Of a DNA stretch of 22,932 nucleotides, positions 22,124-22,932 are shown one piece after another. The first letter of the stretch is position 1. Every line of letters starts with the position of its first letter. The stretch spans positions 1 to 22,932 of the forward strand of contig JAEZEB010000259.1 of assembly GCA_023438115.1 (NCBI GenBank), read 5' to 3'. This stretch comes from Pseudomonadota bacterium (GTDB lineage: Bacteria; Pseudomonadota; Gammaproteobacteria; Burkholderiales; Burkholderiaceae_C). The translations under genes were made by a program, and so were the position numbers. The notes beneath the pieces are model-generated. The model did no database searches. It had not been told where the DNA came from and saw only the letters and a program-made list of their open reading frames with translations.

Positions 22124-22873
22124 ATGAAGGTCCTGGTCCCGGTGAAGCGGGTGGTGGACTACAACGTGAAGGTCCGCGTCAAATCGGACAACACGGGTGT
22201 GGACATCGCGAACGTGAAGATGAGCATGAACCCCTTCGACGAGATCGCGGTGGAAGAAGCCGTGCGCCTGAAGGAAAAGGGCGTGGCCACCGAGGTGATC
22301 GCCGTGTCCTGCGGCGTGCAGCAGTGCCAGGAGACCCTGCGCACGGCCATGGCCATCGGCGCGGACCGCGCGATCCTGGTGCAGACCGAGGAGGAACTGC
22401 AGCCGCTGGCCGTGGCCAAGCTGCTCAAGGCCCTGGTCGACAAGGAGCAGCCGGGCCTGGTGATCCTGGGCAAGCAGGCGATCGACGACGACTGCAACCA
22501 GACCGGCCAGATGCTGGCGGCGCTGGCGGACCTGCCGCAGGCGACCTTCGCCTCCAAGGTCGAAGTGGCCGACGGCAAGGCCAAGGTCACGCGCGAGGTG
22601 GACGGCGGCCTGGAGACGCTGGAAGTGACGCTGCCGGCGGTGGTGACCACGGACCTGCGCCTGAACGAGCCGCGCTACGTGACGCTGCCCAACATCATGA
22701 AGGCCAAGAAGAAGCCGCTCGAGACGGTGACGCCGGCCGACCTGGGCGTGGACGCCAAGCCGCGCCTGAAGACGCTGAAAGTGACCGAGCCGCCCAAGCG
22801 CAGCGCCGGCGTCAAGGTGCCCGACGTGGCGACGCTGGTCCAGAAGCTGAAGAACGAAGCCAAGGTGATCTGA
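22124..22873 (+). CDS. etfB: Electron transfer flavoprotein subunit beta
   Basis: A 249-residue cytosolic protein, the AMP-binding beta subunit of ETF, which carries electrons from acyl-CoA and other dehydrogenases to ETF:quinone oxidoreductase. The start M-K-V-L-V-P-V-K-R-V, the segment M-N-P-F-D-E-I-A-V-E-E-A, the A-I-G-A-D-R motif and the ETF-beta signature region (V-I-L-G-K-Q-A-I-D-D-D-C-N-Q-T-G-Q-M) are all present. Length is normal. AGGAG (22111-22115) lies eight bases before the ATG, which decides this start over an upstream in-frame GTG at 22061. The stop shares one base with the etfA start (TGATG). Confidence 0.97.
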   Translation: MKVLVPVKRVVDYNVKVRVKSDNTGVDIANVKMSMNPFDEIAVEEAVRLKEKGVATEVIAVSCGVQQCQETLRTAMAIGADRAILVQTEEELQPLAVAKLLKALVDKEQPGLVILGKQAIDDDCNQTGQMLAALADLPQATFASKVEVADGKAKVTREVDGGLETLEVTLPAVVTTDLRLNEPRYVTLPNIMKAKKKPLETVTPADLGVDAKPRLKTLKVTEPPKRSAGVKVPDVATLVQKLKNEAKVI

Positions 22874-22932
22874 TGTCCGTCCTCGTCATCGCAGAACACG
22901 ACAACGCGACCCTCAAGGGCGCGACCCTGAAC
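22873..22932 (+). CDS. etfA: Electron transfer flavoprotein subunit alpha, N-terminus only (partial)
   Basis: Twenty codons run to the window edge and begin M-S-V-L-V-I-A-E-H-D-N, the characteristic opening of ETF alpha, the FAD-binding partner of EtfB. The ATG shares its first base with the etfB stop, the usual tight etfBA coupling. The rest of the gene lies outside the window. Confidence 0.93.
   Translation, partial: MSVLVIAEHDNATLKGATLN

Overview
This window is a gene-dense, roughly 70% GC chromosomal segment. Its gene content and architecture suggest a betaproteobacterium of the Burkholderiales, most like Comamonadaceae: MCP-cheR-cheD-cheB, MoxR-DUF58-TgpA-MltB, a TRAP transporter and etfBA. 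I infer this from protein families and codon bias only; there is no rRNA gene to confirm it. No tRNA, rRNA, CRISPR array, insertion sequence or phage gene is visible. Many very long antisense ORFs exist and are high-GC shadows of real genes.

Region 1 (1-4614, plus strand) is the distal half of a chemotaxis operon. It holds the tail of one chemoreceptor, a complete chemoreceptor, a short leftover of a third receptor C-terminus, then cheR, cheD and cheB. Together these form the adaptation module: methyltransferase, deamidase, and methylesterase/deamidase. Both receptors end in a D-W-x-x-F pentapeptide of the kind that tethers CheR/CheB. No cheA, cheW, cheY or cheZ lies in the window.

Region 2 (4732-9717, plus strand) carries comEC (the DNA uptake channel) and a two-gene module of a circularly permuted ATP-grasp enzyme with an alpha-E protein. 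The latter is a predicted but functionally uncharacterised amidoligase/peptide-modifying pair. Its usual companions (a transglutaminase-like protease and an Anbu peptidase) are not next to it.

Region 3 (9689-15919, minus strand) reads moxR, DUF58, tgpA-like transglutaminase, mltB and an HD-domain hydrolase, every junction overlapping by 1-7 bases. A separate SpoIIAA/STAS-like gene follows after a hairpin-rich gap. This looks like one translationally coupled cell-envelope operon.

Region 4 (15964-19001, plus strand, divergent from moxR by 44 bp) holds a histone-deacetylase-family amidohydrolase, an ECHDC3-type crotonase lacking both canonical catalytic glutamates, and an MscS-family channel.

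Region 5 (18970-21846, minus strand) is a TRAP transporter operon, dctP-dctQ-dctM, with a terminator-like hairpin after dctP. Region 6 (22124-22932, plus strand) is etfB and the start of etfA. They sit behind a consensus -10 box and a near-perfect inverted repeat that looks like a TetR-type operator.

Most of the content is ordinary core metabolism. The points most worth a second look are the orphaned ATP-grasp/alpha-E pair, the moxR start codon inside a hairpin loop, the receptor remnant coupled to cheR, the catalytically altered crotonase beside a deacetylase, and the two regulatory signals around the TRAP and ETF operons.
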